Source of the DNA: an uncultured Eubacteriales bacterium
Lineage (GTDB): Bacteria > Bacillota > Clostridia > Christensenellales > Borkfalkiaceae
Assembly (NCBI GenBank): GCA_902767225.1
Contig: CACXGN010000001.1
Span: 1-64,000, forward strand
Reading direction: 5' to 3'
Length of the DNA stretch: 64,000 nucleotides
Shown here: positions 40,283 through 50,100 of the stretch, one piece after another
Layout of the letters: each line of letters begins with the position of its first letter
How positions within the stretch are numbered: the first letter of the stretch is position 1
Position numbers and translations under genes: made by a program
Notes under the pieces: generated by a model
What the model was told of the DNA's origin: nothing
What the model saw: the letters and a program-made list of their open reading frames with translations, nothing else
Databases searched by the model: none

Positions 40283-41467
40283 TTATAAGGAATATACTAC
40301 CTTTTCGGCTTGTTCGAGCATAAATTTTGGGGAGAAATGCGTATAAACGCTCCCGGTCATTCCGAGCCCTTTATGGCCAAGCCATACTCCGACAACTTCT
40401 TGTGGAACGCCGCACTCTTGGCAGCGCGTCGCAAACGTATGACGGAGATCATATACCCGAAAGGGCTTTAAGAACTCGGCAAGCGTTTTTTTCATACGGT
40501 CGGTATATGTAAACGGTAGGTCCGCCTTTATCTCTTCGATATACGGCATAAGCATAGGTGTTATAGGAACGTCTTTATAAACGACTTTTCCATTGTGCTG
40601 TTTTTTATTCTGAAAGGTTATAAAGCCGTCCTTTACAATGCTTGCCGTTTCAAGTTCGCATGGACGACACCCAGTATAAAGCATAACCAGGGCGCGCGCC
40701 TTGTAAATTGTGTTCGATACCTTTTCGATAAAAGTCTTTTCAACGTCCGGACTGATCGCTTGGCCGATCGTTCGCTGGTGCTTGCGGATTTTAACGGCGC
40801 CGACTGGATTTTTAGTGATAATATCGTTGTCCACGGCGTATTGAAAAATCGTTTTCAAAATGTAAAAGCACTCTTCGGCGGTTCGCTGGTATCCCTTTTC
40901 GACAATACCGTTCAAAAAGTTCTGTATCGCCGGGGCTTTTATATCTGATATAGTCTTGCCCCGGAACGCCGGCAGAACGTAGTTCTGATATCTGTTCATG
41001 ATCTTGTAAAAAGTTCGTTCGGTAACGTTCACTTTTTTTACGCTAAATAGATAATGATTTGCAAACGTTTCGAAGCGCACGAAGGCTTTATTTCCGAACG
41101 CCGCTTCCTGAGCGTTAAGTTCTTCTATAAAGGCTTTTGCCTTTTTCTTCGCAATCTTAAAATCGGTGCTCGTGAAACTTTTATCGAATCCGTTTCTGCG
41201 GTATCTGAATTCATGGCAACCGTCTTTACGGTAACGGTATGATAGTTCTTTTAATTTCGGCATAGATGAAATCTCCTTTTTTGTAAAAATTTCGTCTTTC
41301 CGAGTTTCTCCTTTATTCAGTTGTAAAACTTCATTATCCGGCGGCGCTGCCGAAGAAGAGTAAAAGTTGCGAGCGCTATCTTCGGACATAGCGTCCATAG
41401 CGCCTACAACTCTTGCAAACATCTGTAAAATTATCTTTAAGTCATTCTTCAAATCTTCGAAATTCAT
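40283..41467 (-). CDS. tyrosine recombinase/phage-type integrase
   Basis: 394 residues. SAM-like core-binding domain about 135-230, then the catalytic domain with Arg in LYTGCRPCELETA, YDLRHTFATRCQECGV (His-x-x-Arg region), LGHKGLGMTGSVYTHF with the nucleophile Tyr near the end. The N-terminal 68 residues are uncertain: an internal ATG at 41263 has a much better ribosome binding site (AAAGGAG) than the first ATG. The gene ends 128 bases from tRNA-fMet, typical of an element that uses the tRNA as attachment site. An inverted repeat ACTTCCCAA/TTGGGAAGT (40239-40279) lies beside it. Confidence 0.92.
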   Translation of the reverse strand: MNFEDLKNDLKIILQMFARVVGAMDAMSEDSARNFYSSSAAPPDNEVLQLNKGETRKDEIFTKKEISSMPKLKELSYRYRKDGCHEFRYRRNGFDKSFTSTDFKIAKKKAKAFIEELNAQEAAFGNKAFVRFETFANHYLFSVKKVNVTERTFYKIMNRYQNYVLPAFRGKTISDIKAPAIQNFLNGIVEKGYQRTAEECFYILKTIFQYAVDNDIITKNPVGAVKIRKHQRTIGQAISPDVEKTFIEKVSNTIYKARALVMLYTGCRPCELETASIVKDGFITFQNKKQHNGKVVYKDVPITPMLMPYIEEIKADLPFTYTDRMKKTLAEFLKPFRVYDLRHTFATRCQECGVPQEVVGVWLGHKGLGMTGSVYTHFSPKFMLEQAEKVVYSL

Positions 41468-41579
41468 AGCTAAAGTATAGCGTTTTTTTTGAAAAACAAC
41501 TTAATAGGCATTTTAAAAATATATCGCAAAAATTTGTTTAAAATAAAAACAAACTATGCGATATATTTTTATAAAAAGA

Positions 41580-41936
41580 TTACTTTTTTCTTTCGGAAAT
41601 ATCCCATACTTTACCGCAGTCTTTGCATACGCAGGTTATAACGCTTTTCGTTTTATACGGCAAAACGCATAAAATCAATTCGGAAAAAACAAGCAACGTA
41701 ATAGAAGTTTTTAACAAATCAAAAAAAGTAAATGTTCCCAAAAATGCTATTATAGCAGTCTCTATTTCAGATCTTTTTGAAGATAAAGCGGGGGCGAGTA
41801 TAAAAGTTAAAGATAGAATTATTCCAAGACAGGCAAGAATAATAAAAAACATAACAAATCCCTTTCCGGATTTTTTTGTTTGCAAAGTTTGACTAACAAC
41901 TTCGTAATTTTGCGAACCGCATGCTTTACATTTCAT
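41580..41936 (-). CDS. zinc-ribbon membrane protein, unknown
   Basis: 118 residues with an N-terminal CKACGSQ and a C-terminal CVCKDCGKVWD that together could form one zinc site on the cytoplasmic side, separated by two or three membrane segments (FVMFFIILACLGIILSLTFIL and DLLKTSITLLVFSELIL). It lies 14 bases downstream of the XRE gene and is probably cotranscribed with it. Two-part zinc ribbons around a membrane hairpin recur in small accessory genes; function unknown. Confidence 0.6.
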   Translation of the reverse strand: MKCKACGSQNYEVVSQTLQTKKSGKGFVMFFIILACLGIILSLTFILAPALSSKRSEIETAIIAFLGTFTFFDLLKTSITLLVFSELILCVLPYKTKSVITCVCKDCGKVWDISERKK

Positions 41937-41950
41937 AAATAAAGATCTCC

Positions 41951-42274
41951 TTAATTTGCTAAGGCGTAAACATAGCCTATAACTTTATTTTGATTGATCA
42001 TATCAAGTTTTCTAAAATTTCTTAATAAATCCGATTCCGTAACAGTTAGCGCCGGAACTGAATTTTGGCGAACGGAAACACCGAAGTCGTCTTCTCTTCC
42101 GACAAGATAATCGATTGAAACGTCAAAATAATCGGCAAGCTTAATTAACATTTTAGGATCGGGAAAATTTATTTCTTTTTCATAATTTGCAAAAACTTGA
42201 CGGCTTATTCCTAAAATATTTGCAATTTCAGTTTGAGTTTTATCATTTTCAATTCGTAATTCTTTAATTCTCAT
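41951..42274 (-). CDS. XRE-family repressor of the tRNA-fMet island
   Basis: 107 residues starting at MRIKELRIENDKTQTEIANI, fixed by AAAGGTGAAAATT upstream; a longer frame through the promoter is rejected. Helix-turn-helix ILGISRQVFANYEKEINFPD, then the phage-repressor-like LIKLADYFDVSIDYLVGR. The C-terminal part is helical and has no protease domain. Three copies of a palindrome lie just upstream, overlapping its own promoter and a divergent one, the usual layout for a lysogeny-type switch. Confidence 0.85.
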   Translation of the reverse strand: MRIKELRIENDKTQTEIANILGISRQVFANYEKEINFPDPKMLIKLADYFDVSIDYLVGREDDFGVSVRQNSVPALTVTESDLLRNFRKLDMINQNKVIGYVYALAN

Positions 42275-42299
42275 AATTTTCACCTTTTTGAAAATTTTA

Positions 42300-42376
42300 G
42301 CAAGAAATTCTTGCAAAAATCTTGACAAGCAAGAAATTCTTTGATATTCTATTAAAAAAACGCAAGAAATTCTTGC
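42300..42376. promoter_or_regulatory. triple palindromic operator and divergent promoter
   Basis: GCAAGAAATTCTTGC at 42300-42314 and 42362-42376, and a variant ending in TTTG at 42329-42343. The middle copy fills the spacer of TTGACA (42322-42327)-N17-TATTCT (42345-42350), which reads toward 42520. Binding by the adjacent XRE protein is inferred. Confidence 0.75.
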
Positions 42377-42385
42377 TTTTTCAAA

Positions 42386-42499
42386 GGAAACGGAGAAAAA
42401 AATAAATACCAAAGCAAAAATCGGCACGAAAGAAAAAAGTTTTCAATTTTGCCCGTCAAATCGGGTCCGTTTCCAGAAAATCAAAACCCTTTCGTGCCG
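42386..42499 (+). promoter_or_regulatory. possible pseudoknotted 5' leader before the 42520 gene
   Basis: Two interleaved exact complements: GGAAACGGA (42386-42394) with TCCGTTTCC (42466-42474), and CGGCACGAAAG (42422-42432) with CTTTCGTGCCG (42489-42499). A small CCCG/CGGG hairpin (42452-42465) sits between. The interleaving implies a pseudoknot or alternative folds. Confidence 0.5.
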
Positions 42500-42519
42500 T
42501 TTTTGAAGTTTTTGAAGTT

Positions 42520-42822
42520 ATGCAATATATTCTTTGCCCGATATGTAGGGCTAAACTTAAAAAACAAAGGCGGTTTAAGCCGTCAAATCATAAATTCGGA
42601 GAAGCGGAGCCCCGCACGGTGCGGATAAGACCGTTCCCGGGGGCAAAGATTGAGACTGTAATAGAGAAGCCGCAAGGGGACGCAGAAGTCGGATATAACG
42701 TTTACTACTGCGAAAAATGCAAACTCGGCTGGCGGTATAAAGATACGGTGAAGTTTGAGATCTTACCGGCGGCGTTGCCGAAAATGACGGTAAAGGAATT
42801 TAAGGCCCTGAACGGGCTATAA
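42520..42822 (+). CDS. zinc-ribbon protein, unknown
   Basis: 100 residues with CPICRAKLKK at the start and YYCEKCKLGW near 67-76, forming one CxxC...CxxC zinc ribbon; the rest has no clear domain (GAEPRTVRIRPFPGAK-type central loop). It is the first gene after the island's rightward promoter and leader, and is eight bases before the next gene. Small zinc-finger proteins of this sort are common in plasmids and integrative elements, but no role can be named. Confidence 0.6.
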   Translation: MQYILCPICRAKLKKQRRFKPSNHKFGEAEPRTVRIRPFPGAKIETVIEKPQGDAEVGYNVYYCEKCKLGWRYKDTVKFEILPAALPKMTVKEFKALNGL

Positions 42823-42830
42823 GGTGAAAT

Positions 42831-43322
42831 ATGAAAGAGATATTCCCGGATATTAACGAAAAAAGGAAAATAAAAGAATCGCCGCCGAAAGACTGCACGT
42901 TCGTTTTTATCGTCGGCGGAATTGAAAAGAAGTATCGTTTCGAAGGCGAAACGCCTTCCGGCAGATACTCTCTATACAACGTTGAAACGGACTTTATGAC
43001 AGATATGACGCCGTCTTTCTTCCGCTTTTGGATAGACAGGAAATTAAAGTCGATAATCGTTGACGATAAAGCGTCGGAGCAAAAGCCGGTAGAACCTATC
43101 AAGGTTATTGACGAAAGCCTGACCGATAAAGAAGTTGACGAGTATTACGCAGGAATGATACAAGGGCTGCGCTCGGCAAAAAGTCCGGATCTTGTGAAAG
43201 CGATCATCGGAAAGGATCCTTCGGAACTTGCGGACGAGATCGAGGCGGCAAGCAACGAAACCCCGTTCGATTCCGGCAAATACGGCAGACTGATGAAAGT
43301 CTACTTAAAAAACTACTGTTAA
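42831..43322 (+). CDS. hypothetical cytosolic protein; may frameshift into the next gene
   Basis: 163 residues, charged, no signal peptide. The N-terminal half is beta-rich (CTFVFIVGGIEKKYRFEG, GRYSLYNVETDFM), the second half helical (LTDKEVDEYYAGMIQGLRS). It begins after AAGGTGAAAT. Near its end the heptamer A-AAA-AAC (43307-43313) lies in the correct frame for -1 slippage, two codons before the stop. Slippage would continue into the frame of the next gene, through a hydrophobic segment. See findings. Confidence 0.55.
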   Translation: MKEIFPDINEKRKIKESPPKDCTFVFIVGGIEKKYRFEGETPSGRYSLYNVETDFMTDMTPSFFRFWIDRKLKSIIVDDKASEQKPVEPIKVIDESLTDKEVDEYYAGMIQGLRSAKSPDLVKAIIGKDPSELADEIEAASNETPFDSGKYGRLMKVYLKNYC

Positions 43323-43339
43323 TTTTTACAGCCGCGCTT

Positions 43340-44647
43340 ATGGTATTTTCGGTTTTCGGAATTGCCTTTGCGCAGCACACCCGCTCCGCTTCCGCAGCTG
43401 ACAATACGCTAACATACAGCAACGGGTGGCTTAGTTCTACAGAAGCAAGAATGACAAACCACAATACTGGAGGGGACATTTATTATGCTATTAATAATTT
43501 GAGCGAAAATGAAATGAATAGACTGACGAATATCGATAATGTTTTTCTTTTGTCGGAGGAATATTATGAAATATTATTATACATAGATAACCCCTTACTT
43601 AATGGAGCAAAATTTGGTATTTCCTTTGTAGGGGCTCCAAACGACCTTTTCTCCGACCAACGCTTAAATATAATTTTTAAGAAAGAGAATGATGTTTTGT
43701 CAATTTACTTTCAAAAAGGTAGTAATTTATCATCCATTAACAATCGAGCTGCTTATTTCTACGATGAAAATGGAGAAAAAAATTATAATATCGGCGGCAC
43801 GGTAGCCGGTGTAGATTATGACGCAATAAGAATAGATGCGTCCAAACCTAAGGGAAATGACACTCTTATGGAACAAATCAGCATTCGACTTTACTATGGG
43901 TTTGAAGATACGAAAGTCGTTGTAAATACTAAATACCCGACAAAATACTTTTCAAGCGGCAATTATGTTTACAAAGAGTTTGAATATGACGAAGGGGGCG
44001 AAAGACCTGAGGAATTCTTCGTTCCGGGAGAATTATTAAGAAATGCTGTGAACTCTGCTGCCCATCAGACAACAAATGCATTTGTTCAATTCTATACTTC
44101 AAATACTGAAAATCAAATTGGAAATTTAACTTTACGTTTTTTTAATGGTAACGATGGACCGGATTATTCGTCGTTAAAAGAAGAAGTTGCTGAACTCCGT
44201 CGCGAGATCGACGAGAAAAACTCACTGATAACGGCGCTTCAGGCAACGACGGCGACATTAAGAGACAGAGAACTTCAGCTGACTGAATCAATCAATACGT
44301 TAGAAACGAGAATAGCGGCGCTTCAATCCGATTATCAGGCGAATATAGACGAGATAGTCGCTCTTCGGGCAGAGAAGATCGCGCTTGAAAAACAGCTATC
44401 GGTTGTAAATGCTGAGAATGCAAAATACACTTCTCAGCTTGCACTTCAAGCGCAGGAGCTTGAAACGCTGACTGTTAAACTTACCGGGCAGGAAGAAGAA
44501 AAGGCTGCAGAAAAGGGCTTTTTTGAAGCAGTAGGCGAATGGATCTCTAACAACGTTTTATACACCGTGTTAATCGGCGTTGGCGTTGTTCTGATAATCG
44601 CGGCAGCAATCGCTATTCCGATTATCGTTAAAAAGAAAAGATCTTAA
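43340..44647 (+). CDS. surface protein with coiled coil and C-terminal membrane anchor
   Basis: The first ATG in frame is at 43340, but the same frame upstream reads SLLKKLLLIFTAALMVFSVFGIAFA, a full signal peptide whose start codon is missing; the true N-terminus therefore lies at or before 43298 or depends on frameshifting from the previous gene. The ectodomain has about 270 beta-rich residues, then a long heptad coiled coil (about 275-385, LREEIDEKNSL-like), then one membrane helix (NVLYTVLIGVGVVLIIAAAIAI) and a basic tail. Probably anchored outside the membrane. Part of the island's surface-protein set. Confidence 0.65.
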   Translation: MVFSVFGIAFAQHTRSASAADNTLTYSNGWLSSTEARMTNHNTGGDIYYAINNLSENEMNRLTNIDNVFLLSEEYYEILLYIDNPLLNGAKFGISFVGAPNDLFSDQRLNIIFKKENDVLSIYFQKGSNLSSINNRAAYFYDENGEKNYNIGGTVAGVDYDAIRIDASKPKGNDTLMEQISIRLYYGFEDTKVVVNTKYPTKYFSSGNYVYKEFEYDEGGERPEEFFVPGELLRNAVNSAAHQTTNAFVQFYTSNTENQIGNLTLRFFNGNDGPDYSSLKEEVAELRREIDEKNSLITALQATTATLRDRELQLTESINTLETRIAALQSDYQANIDEIVALRAEKIALEKQLSVVNAENAKYTSQLALQAQELETLTVKLTGQEEEKAAEKGFFEAVGEWISNNVLYTVLIGVGVVLIIAAAIAIPIIVKKKRS

Positions 44648-44656
44648 TCAAAAATA

Positions 44657-44721
44657 GGCCCCGGAGATTCTCCTTTAAATAAAAACATTATAACAAAATT
44701 AAACATCTTCTCTCCGGGGCC
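44657..44721. repeat. inverted repeat between surface-protein genes
   Basis: GGCCCCGGAGA (44657-44667) and TCTCCGGGGCC (44711-44721) are perfect complements 43 bases apart. The right arm overlaps the ribosome binding region of the next gene, so a folded transcript could hide it. Confidence 0.55.
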
Positions 44722-44733
44722 GAAGGAGAGATT

Positions 44734-45737
44734 ATGACTAAAACATTAAAAAGAACGCTGATTACCGTTTTAATAATCTTAACGGTTTTTTCAGCGTTCT
44801 TTTTGTTTTTTAATTTAAATCATTTTTCTGCCGAGGCGGCAAGCGAAGCCGATTTATGTATTACAAGCAATGATTCCGGCGGAATGTATTGGCAAAGGAA
44901 AGCTGAAGGAAATGATTATCAATTTAATGTTCAAAGAACTGAACGGCAGCCCTTTATAACCGATATAGAAAATTCTTCTGCGGTCGTTAAAAGGACCTAT
45001 TCGTTCAAACTTGACGTCAAACAATACAGTGACATCACGTATTCTTTAAACAATCTTGTAATTGCATATGGACGCCGAGATCTTATGGACGCGATTTATG
45101 AAGCTACATGGCATAAATTTCCCAGTGGGAATGGGGAGTTTTATATGCCGGTATATAAAAATGTAGTATAGGGGATTATAAAACATTTGGATCTGGAAGA
45201 ATTATTCGCCAGGCGACGGACTATTATTACGCTTATTCATTTGGAGAAAAAATACCAAACGAAATTAATGGTTACATTATTTATTCGCCTTTCCTATATA
45301 AAGATTTCGTTATAAGGTTTTCTAATTCCGGGGAACCTACCGACTTTGACGGTAAAGGAGCGGCTTATATAAACAATAATCTTCACATTGACGTTTATCC
45401 CAACAGAGTAGTTGAAAGTAGCGATACAGTCTTTTTGTATTTTGATTATGAAGAAATTTTCGATTTGTTCAATAATACTTTTTTTTGGGCTGTTAAAAGA
45501 GACGACGGTCCTGATATAGCGATTAATAACGAGACAATCGGCGAAGACGTTAGCGTAGAAAAGAATAAAGATGGTTTAGTTGTTTCCGTTAAAAGAGATA
45601 AACAGGCGAGCCTATTAGGTCTTGAAATAACCGGCAATGCTCCAATTACCGAGAAAACTTTAATGACGTGCACGGTATATTATCAAAAGTTACATGAGGA
45701 TCTTTCAATTACAGAATATAGTTTTCGGAGAAAGTAA
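44734..45737 (+). pseudogene. secreted protein gene interrupted by a one-base deletion
   Basis: It opens with a signal peptide (KTLKRTLITVLIILTVFSAF, cleavage after AEAAS), runs 145 residues and stops at TAG 45169-45171. The frame shifted by one base continues without a stop from 45171 as GDYKTFGSGRIIRQATDYYY and runs to 45737. One lost base between GTAGTATA and GGGG (45163-45174) explains the break. The product would be about 335 residues with no anchor visible; the family is not recognised. Real decay, phase variation or an assembly error are all possible. Confidence 0.6.
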
Positions 45738-46986
45738 TCAAAAGTTTGAAAAAGAAGCGCTTATCGTAGGCAATATAAGGATGGGCTTCGGACACTACCG
45801 CATAAGCATAGCCATGGCGTCTTGCGCAAGAGCGCTTGGATATAAGCCATACTGGCTTGACCTTGCGTCTTTTTCGGCAACCGGTTCCAAAATGATACGC
45901 AAACAAAACGATATGTATTCTTTGGCGTCAAGAATATCGCAAAAATCCAAACTCTTCAATAAACTCGTTTGGGAACCGTTAAACAGCGAAGGATTTAAAA
46001 AAATCACTTATAACGCGGTCGATCAGAAAAACAGCGAACTTTTAGTTCCCATATTTAAAAATATCGATAAAAACGTGCCGTATATAGCAACTCACGTTTG
46101 GCCGTCACAAGCGGCTATCCACGCCGGAATGAAAAACGTTGTCAACGCGATCCCCGATAACTGGCCTATGGGCTTACACTTATCGGAAGGCGCTATTCAC
46201 GCCGTTCAAACTCCGTTTGCCTATTTGGGATATAAAACGCTTAACGGTTTTGCTAAATATCCGCTTAAAGGTATTCCCGAAAAGGCTCTTAAATGCGTGG
46301 GGTGCTTTGTAGACCACGAACTTTTGGCGGATTTAGAAGGGGATAATAAGCGCAGAAAAGCGCGTATCGAAAGCGGTAAGCCCTTGCGTATTTTAATGAC
46401 GGTCGGGGGCGCAGGTGCGGGATTCGATATGTATTTGGGTATGGTAAAACACCTTTTGCCGCTCGTAAAGGAAAATAATGTGGCGCTTTTTATCAACTTT
46501 GGCGATCACCTTACCGTATATGAAAAGATGCTCAAAAAACTTCCCGACTTCGAGTGCAAAAAGTTCTTTAACGAATACGAAGATCTTAAAAAACTCGCTG
46601 CCGAAATTAAAGAAGGCGACGCGGAAGGAATTTATGCTATCTGTAACGAAGATATTTTTAAGGCGGTATATTCAACCAACCTTTTAATGCCCGTAACCGA
46701 CCTTTTAGTCACTAAACCAAGCGAACTCGCGTATTATCCTATTCCAAAGGTTTTTATGCGCCATATCGGCGGGCACGAAGTTTACGGTGCAATTCACGGC
46801 AGAGAGTTCGGCGACTCCACAGACGAATGCCCCGATAAGGAAAGTATAAACCGTATGCTCGACAGATTGATAGAAGATAAAGAACTTATCCCGCATATTT
46901 GCGACGAGATAGACCATCTAAAATCTATCGGATATTATAACGGTGCGTATGAGTGCGTTAAACTCGCTACGAGTAAAAAAGACTGA
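45694..46986 (+). CDS. glycosyltransferase-like protein with MGDG-synthase/MurG-type N-terminus
   Basis: 430 residues if started at the ATG inside the preceding gene. Homology-like sequence begins only at EALIVGNIRMGFGHYRISIA, a glycine-rich Rossmann start comparable to MGDG synthase/MurG acceptors, then YWLDLASFSATG, and later ILMTVGGAGAGFDMYLGMV and TKPSELAYYPIPKVFMRHIGGHEV in the donor-like half. GGAGAAAG is present at 45727-45735 but no start codon follows in frame, so the native 5' end may have been replaced by the island. Enzymatic role is uncertain; a glycolipid or cell-envelope function is plausible. Confidence 0.6.
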   Translation: MRIFQLQNIVFGESNQKFEKEALIVGNIRMGFGHYRISIAMASCARALGYKPYWLDLASFSATGSKMIRKQNDMYSLASRISQKSKLFNKLVWEPLNSEGFKKITYNAVDQKNSELLVPIFKNIDKNVPYIATHVWPSQAAIHAGMKNVVNAIPDNWPMGLHLSEGAIHAVQTPFAYLGYKTLNGFAKYPLKGIPEKALKCVGCFVDHELLADLEGDNKRRKARIESGKPLRILMTVGGAGAGFDMYLGMVKHLLPLVKENNVALFINFGDHLTVYEKMLKKLPDFECKKFFNEYEDLKKLAAEIKEGDAEGIYAICNEDIFKAVYSTNLLMPVTDLLVTKPSELAYYPIPKVFMRHIGGHEVYGAIHGREFGDSTDECPDKESINRMLDRLIEDKELIPHICDEIDHLKSIGYYNGAYECVKLATSKKD

Positions 46987-47016
46987 TTATTTTAGGCTAA
47001 CGAAATAAATAATAAA

Positions 47017-47044
47017 AAAAGAGCGGAGTTTTTTCCGCTCTTTT
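47017..47044 (+). terminator. intrinsic terminator
   Basis: AAAAGAGCGGA, T-rich loop, TCCGCTCTTTT, followed by AAGTT. Confidence 0.85.
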
Positions 47045-47068
47045 AAGTTGTGCTTCAATAAAGAAATC

Positions 47069-47096
47069 AAAAAGGTAGGCAAGTGCCTACCTTTTT
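47069..47096. terminator. terminator of the giant secreted protein gene
   Basis: AAAAAGGTAGGC, AAGT loop, GCCTACCTTTTT just after the minus-strand stop codon. Confidence 0.85.
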
Positions 47097-47100
47097 AATT

Positions 47101-50100
47101 TTATTCGTAATACAGATTGAGGTAATTGATTTGCGTTTCAACGTCGTAGTTGCCTTGAATTTCCCAACCGAAGTTGTGGTTCGGAATTAGAATCTGCGAA
47201 AGATTGGTTACCCAAGTAAAGTTGCCTTGCGAGTGCAAGATGTTAAGCGCTTCCTGAATATACGGAATCACGTCTACCTTAACGTAGTTGCGTAGACCTA
47301 CTATCGAAGAATTTACGTGTTGAACCGTGTTGTCGGAATCTTTGGCGCAATCTTTAAGCGAAGGTTTATAGATGTACATATCCGTGTGATCGGATTTTCC
47401 GCCGTCCCATCCGCGGTATTCGGGGATGTTTGCCCCTTGATAGTTTGCATCAAAGAATTGGATTCCGACCCAAGCCATCTGAGCATAAGTTGAAGAGCCT
47501 GCAGACTCCGGAGCGAACAATGCGATATACCACTGGAACTGCGCGGTGTGTAAAGTTGGGTCGTAACTTGCTTTAGTCTGGTTAAGGTCGCACTTCGTTA
47601 CTTCGTAGTCCATTTCCATATATAAATGATCGTAACTTGTATCTACGTTCCGCTCGATAGCCGATTGAACAAGCATATGCGGCCAGGACTCACCGGACTT
47701 CCTTGCATAGGTCGAAGACGAATATTCTGCGCTGCCCTTAATACCAAGGGTTATACAGCCTATTTTAGAAGTATCTAACTCAATGTATTTTCCGCCGTCG
47801 TCTTGACGCATTATGCTACCGTTTCTTGTGAATGTGGCGTCACTACCGACGTTTATACCGAATTGATGTCTGCAACCCCATTGTCCGATAAGCCATTGAT
47901 GTCCGTATGGGATGCCTATTTGGTCCCAATACGAATTGATGTCAAGAACGTTAGCTCCGCCGTATTCTACTCCGTCAACATCGGTTACACCGTCTCCGGT
48001 ATCTAGATTGAAAACCGTGGTTATAAATCCGGTTGAGAAGTTAAGGTCGTATAATAGTTCGTTGTCCGCTTTCGGTCTTTCGGTGAGAGCCCCACTGCCG
48101 TTGCGGTTATAATTATCCAAATAATCAAAGCCTTTAACGGCAAAGTAAGGAGCCGAATACGCATCCCCGTCTCTTTCGTAAAGCGGGGTGCAGTCGGTGG
48201 AGAAAGTTATCGTAACCGTGCTGCCGGAGCGCGATTGCGAACCGCCGGAGATATTCTTTCCGTTGATCGTAACGTTACTGAACTTACCGCCGAGTTCGTT
48301 TACGAATCTGGTGGAGTCTACTTTAATTTTAAGCGTAGTCGTAACGCTACTAACCGTTCCGTCGGCGTTGGTGCTGTAAGTAATACCCGTCCCGCTCAAA
48401 ACACTCTTTGTAATACGATCGGAAGAAGCCCTGTCTAACTTATCGGCAATTGCAAAGGTGCCGGATATTCCGCCGGAATAAGTAAGGTTGAGTGAACGGT
48501 CGATAATATTTTCCATAACCCCCTCCGGATCGGTTTCGCCGTTTTTAATGGCGGCGGCGGCAACGGCGGTTATCGCCCTTGAATTGTTTGCATAGTCAAA
48601 GTCTACGTAAACGTAAGTATCTTTATCGTTTGCCGTAACTACTAAATACGCTCTGCCGGCGAATTCACGGTTATAGTTTTGCGCATAAAGGTTAGTAACG
48701 CTTAATTTAAATAAGAATGCGCCGTCAACAAAATCAAAATCGCTCTTTGCAATCTGTTCATAAGCGACGCCGCCACCGGACGTGGACGGATAATTTTCCA
48801 TCGTGAAATCTTTATCTTTTATAAGGTTGCTCGGCATAATGATTATTCCGACTGCCTTTATATAACTTGATAAAGAGTTATAACTCGTTTGATCCAAACT
48901 TGCTTGATATCTGATACCCGAACCTTGGATCGTGTTTGCCTTAAATATAGACGCACCGTTGGTCTGAGAAAAAGTAACGTATTTTGCTGTAAAGGTTACG
49001 TTTGAAGTAACGGTGTATTCGGTATTGCCCGAGTAAAGTTTACTGTCGTTACTGCAAAGCCAGCCTACGAATACTTTGTTGTTTGCCGTATCGTTATCCA
49101 TTGCGGGTAGGAAGTATTTTTCACCGGACGCAACTTTTGTGGTCTTTGTGGAAGAAGAAGTTTCCGTTACCGTGTATCCCGCTTGAGCGGTTACCGTGCC
49201 GTATGGGTTAGGAACAGAGGAGTTGTTTGCAAAGCCGTATGCCACGATATAGCATTTTCCGCTCGAAAGCGCTCCGCTTATATAAGAGTTGCTGATAAAT
49301 ATCGAGTCTGCCTGACCTTCCCATATTGAGCCTTCAAGCACGGTATAATCTATTCTCCAAACATTTTGCGAAGAAAGATTATGGAAGGTGAACTTAATCG
49401 ACATAGCCGCCGTTTTGTTAAATATAAGTTTGGTCGAGAATTTTAACGAATTGTTAAGCAGCGCGCTGTCCGTATACGCGATAGAAGTAGTGTTATAGTC
49501 ATGATTCTTTCCGAAGAATACTCTGTTCTGTGTGGTAGCAGATTCGATGCCCGACCAGTAAGTAATGTTAAGGTAAGTATTGAGTGCCGGCGGATACTGA
49601 GAGTTGGTTTTAGTAATACCGAACCCGAGACATTGACCGCCGCTCGTTCCGTTGAAGTTTTTAACGGTCATCGTAACCGACGCGCCGTCGAGAACTATTG
49701 AAGACGAAGTTACCAGTTGTTTGTCGTTATATTCGTGGAAGTTAGGATTGTATGTTGAAGAAATTCTATAACAAACTTCTGTTCCGAGTGCGGTAGATTT
49801 TTCTCCCGTGAAACCGTAGCCTACCACCCAGCAGTTTCCGCCGTCGTCTAAAACGTCAGATAAAATATTGCCGTTAAAATAGAAAGTAGTAAAGGTGTCT
49901 CCGCCTTTTCTGGTTCCGTAAAGATTCGCGATAGTTACGCTCCATACGTCGTTAGACCCCACGGTCCCTACGTGTGCAAAAGTGAAGCTTGCGCCGATTT
50001 TAGCAGCCGGCGTATAAGTTATATAAGTCGCTTTTGTTTTGAGGGTGTTGTTTTTATATAGGATAGAGCCGGAAGAATAGTCATGAGTAGCACCGACAAA

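Larger units (their letters stand above)
40155..45740. mobile_element. accessory island next to tRNA-fMet (limits tentative)
   Basis: A tyrosine integrase gene points at the tRNA 3' end and is followed by an XRE repressor with operators, zinc-ribbon and surface-protein genes, two of which look frameshifted. At about 45740 the coding sequence of a glycosyltransferase-like gene starts without a proper start codon, so I place the far edge there. I searched for a second copy of the tRNA 3' end and did not find one, so excision ability is unproven. Confidence 0.45.

Noticed and set aside
40155..45760. Second copy of the tRNA-fMet 3' end as right attachment site of the first island
   Set aside because: No matching stretch found by eye in this interval; the island boundary remains tentative.
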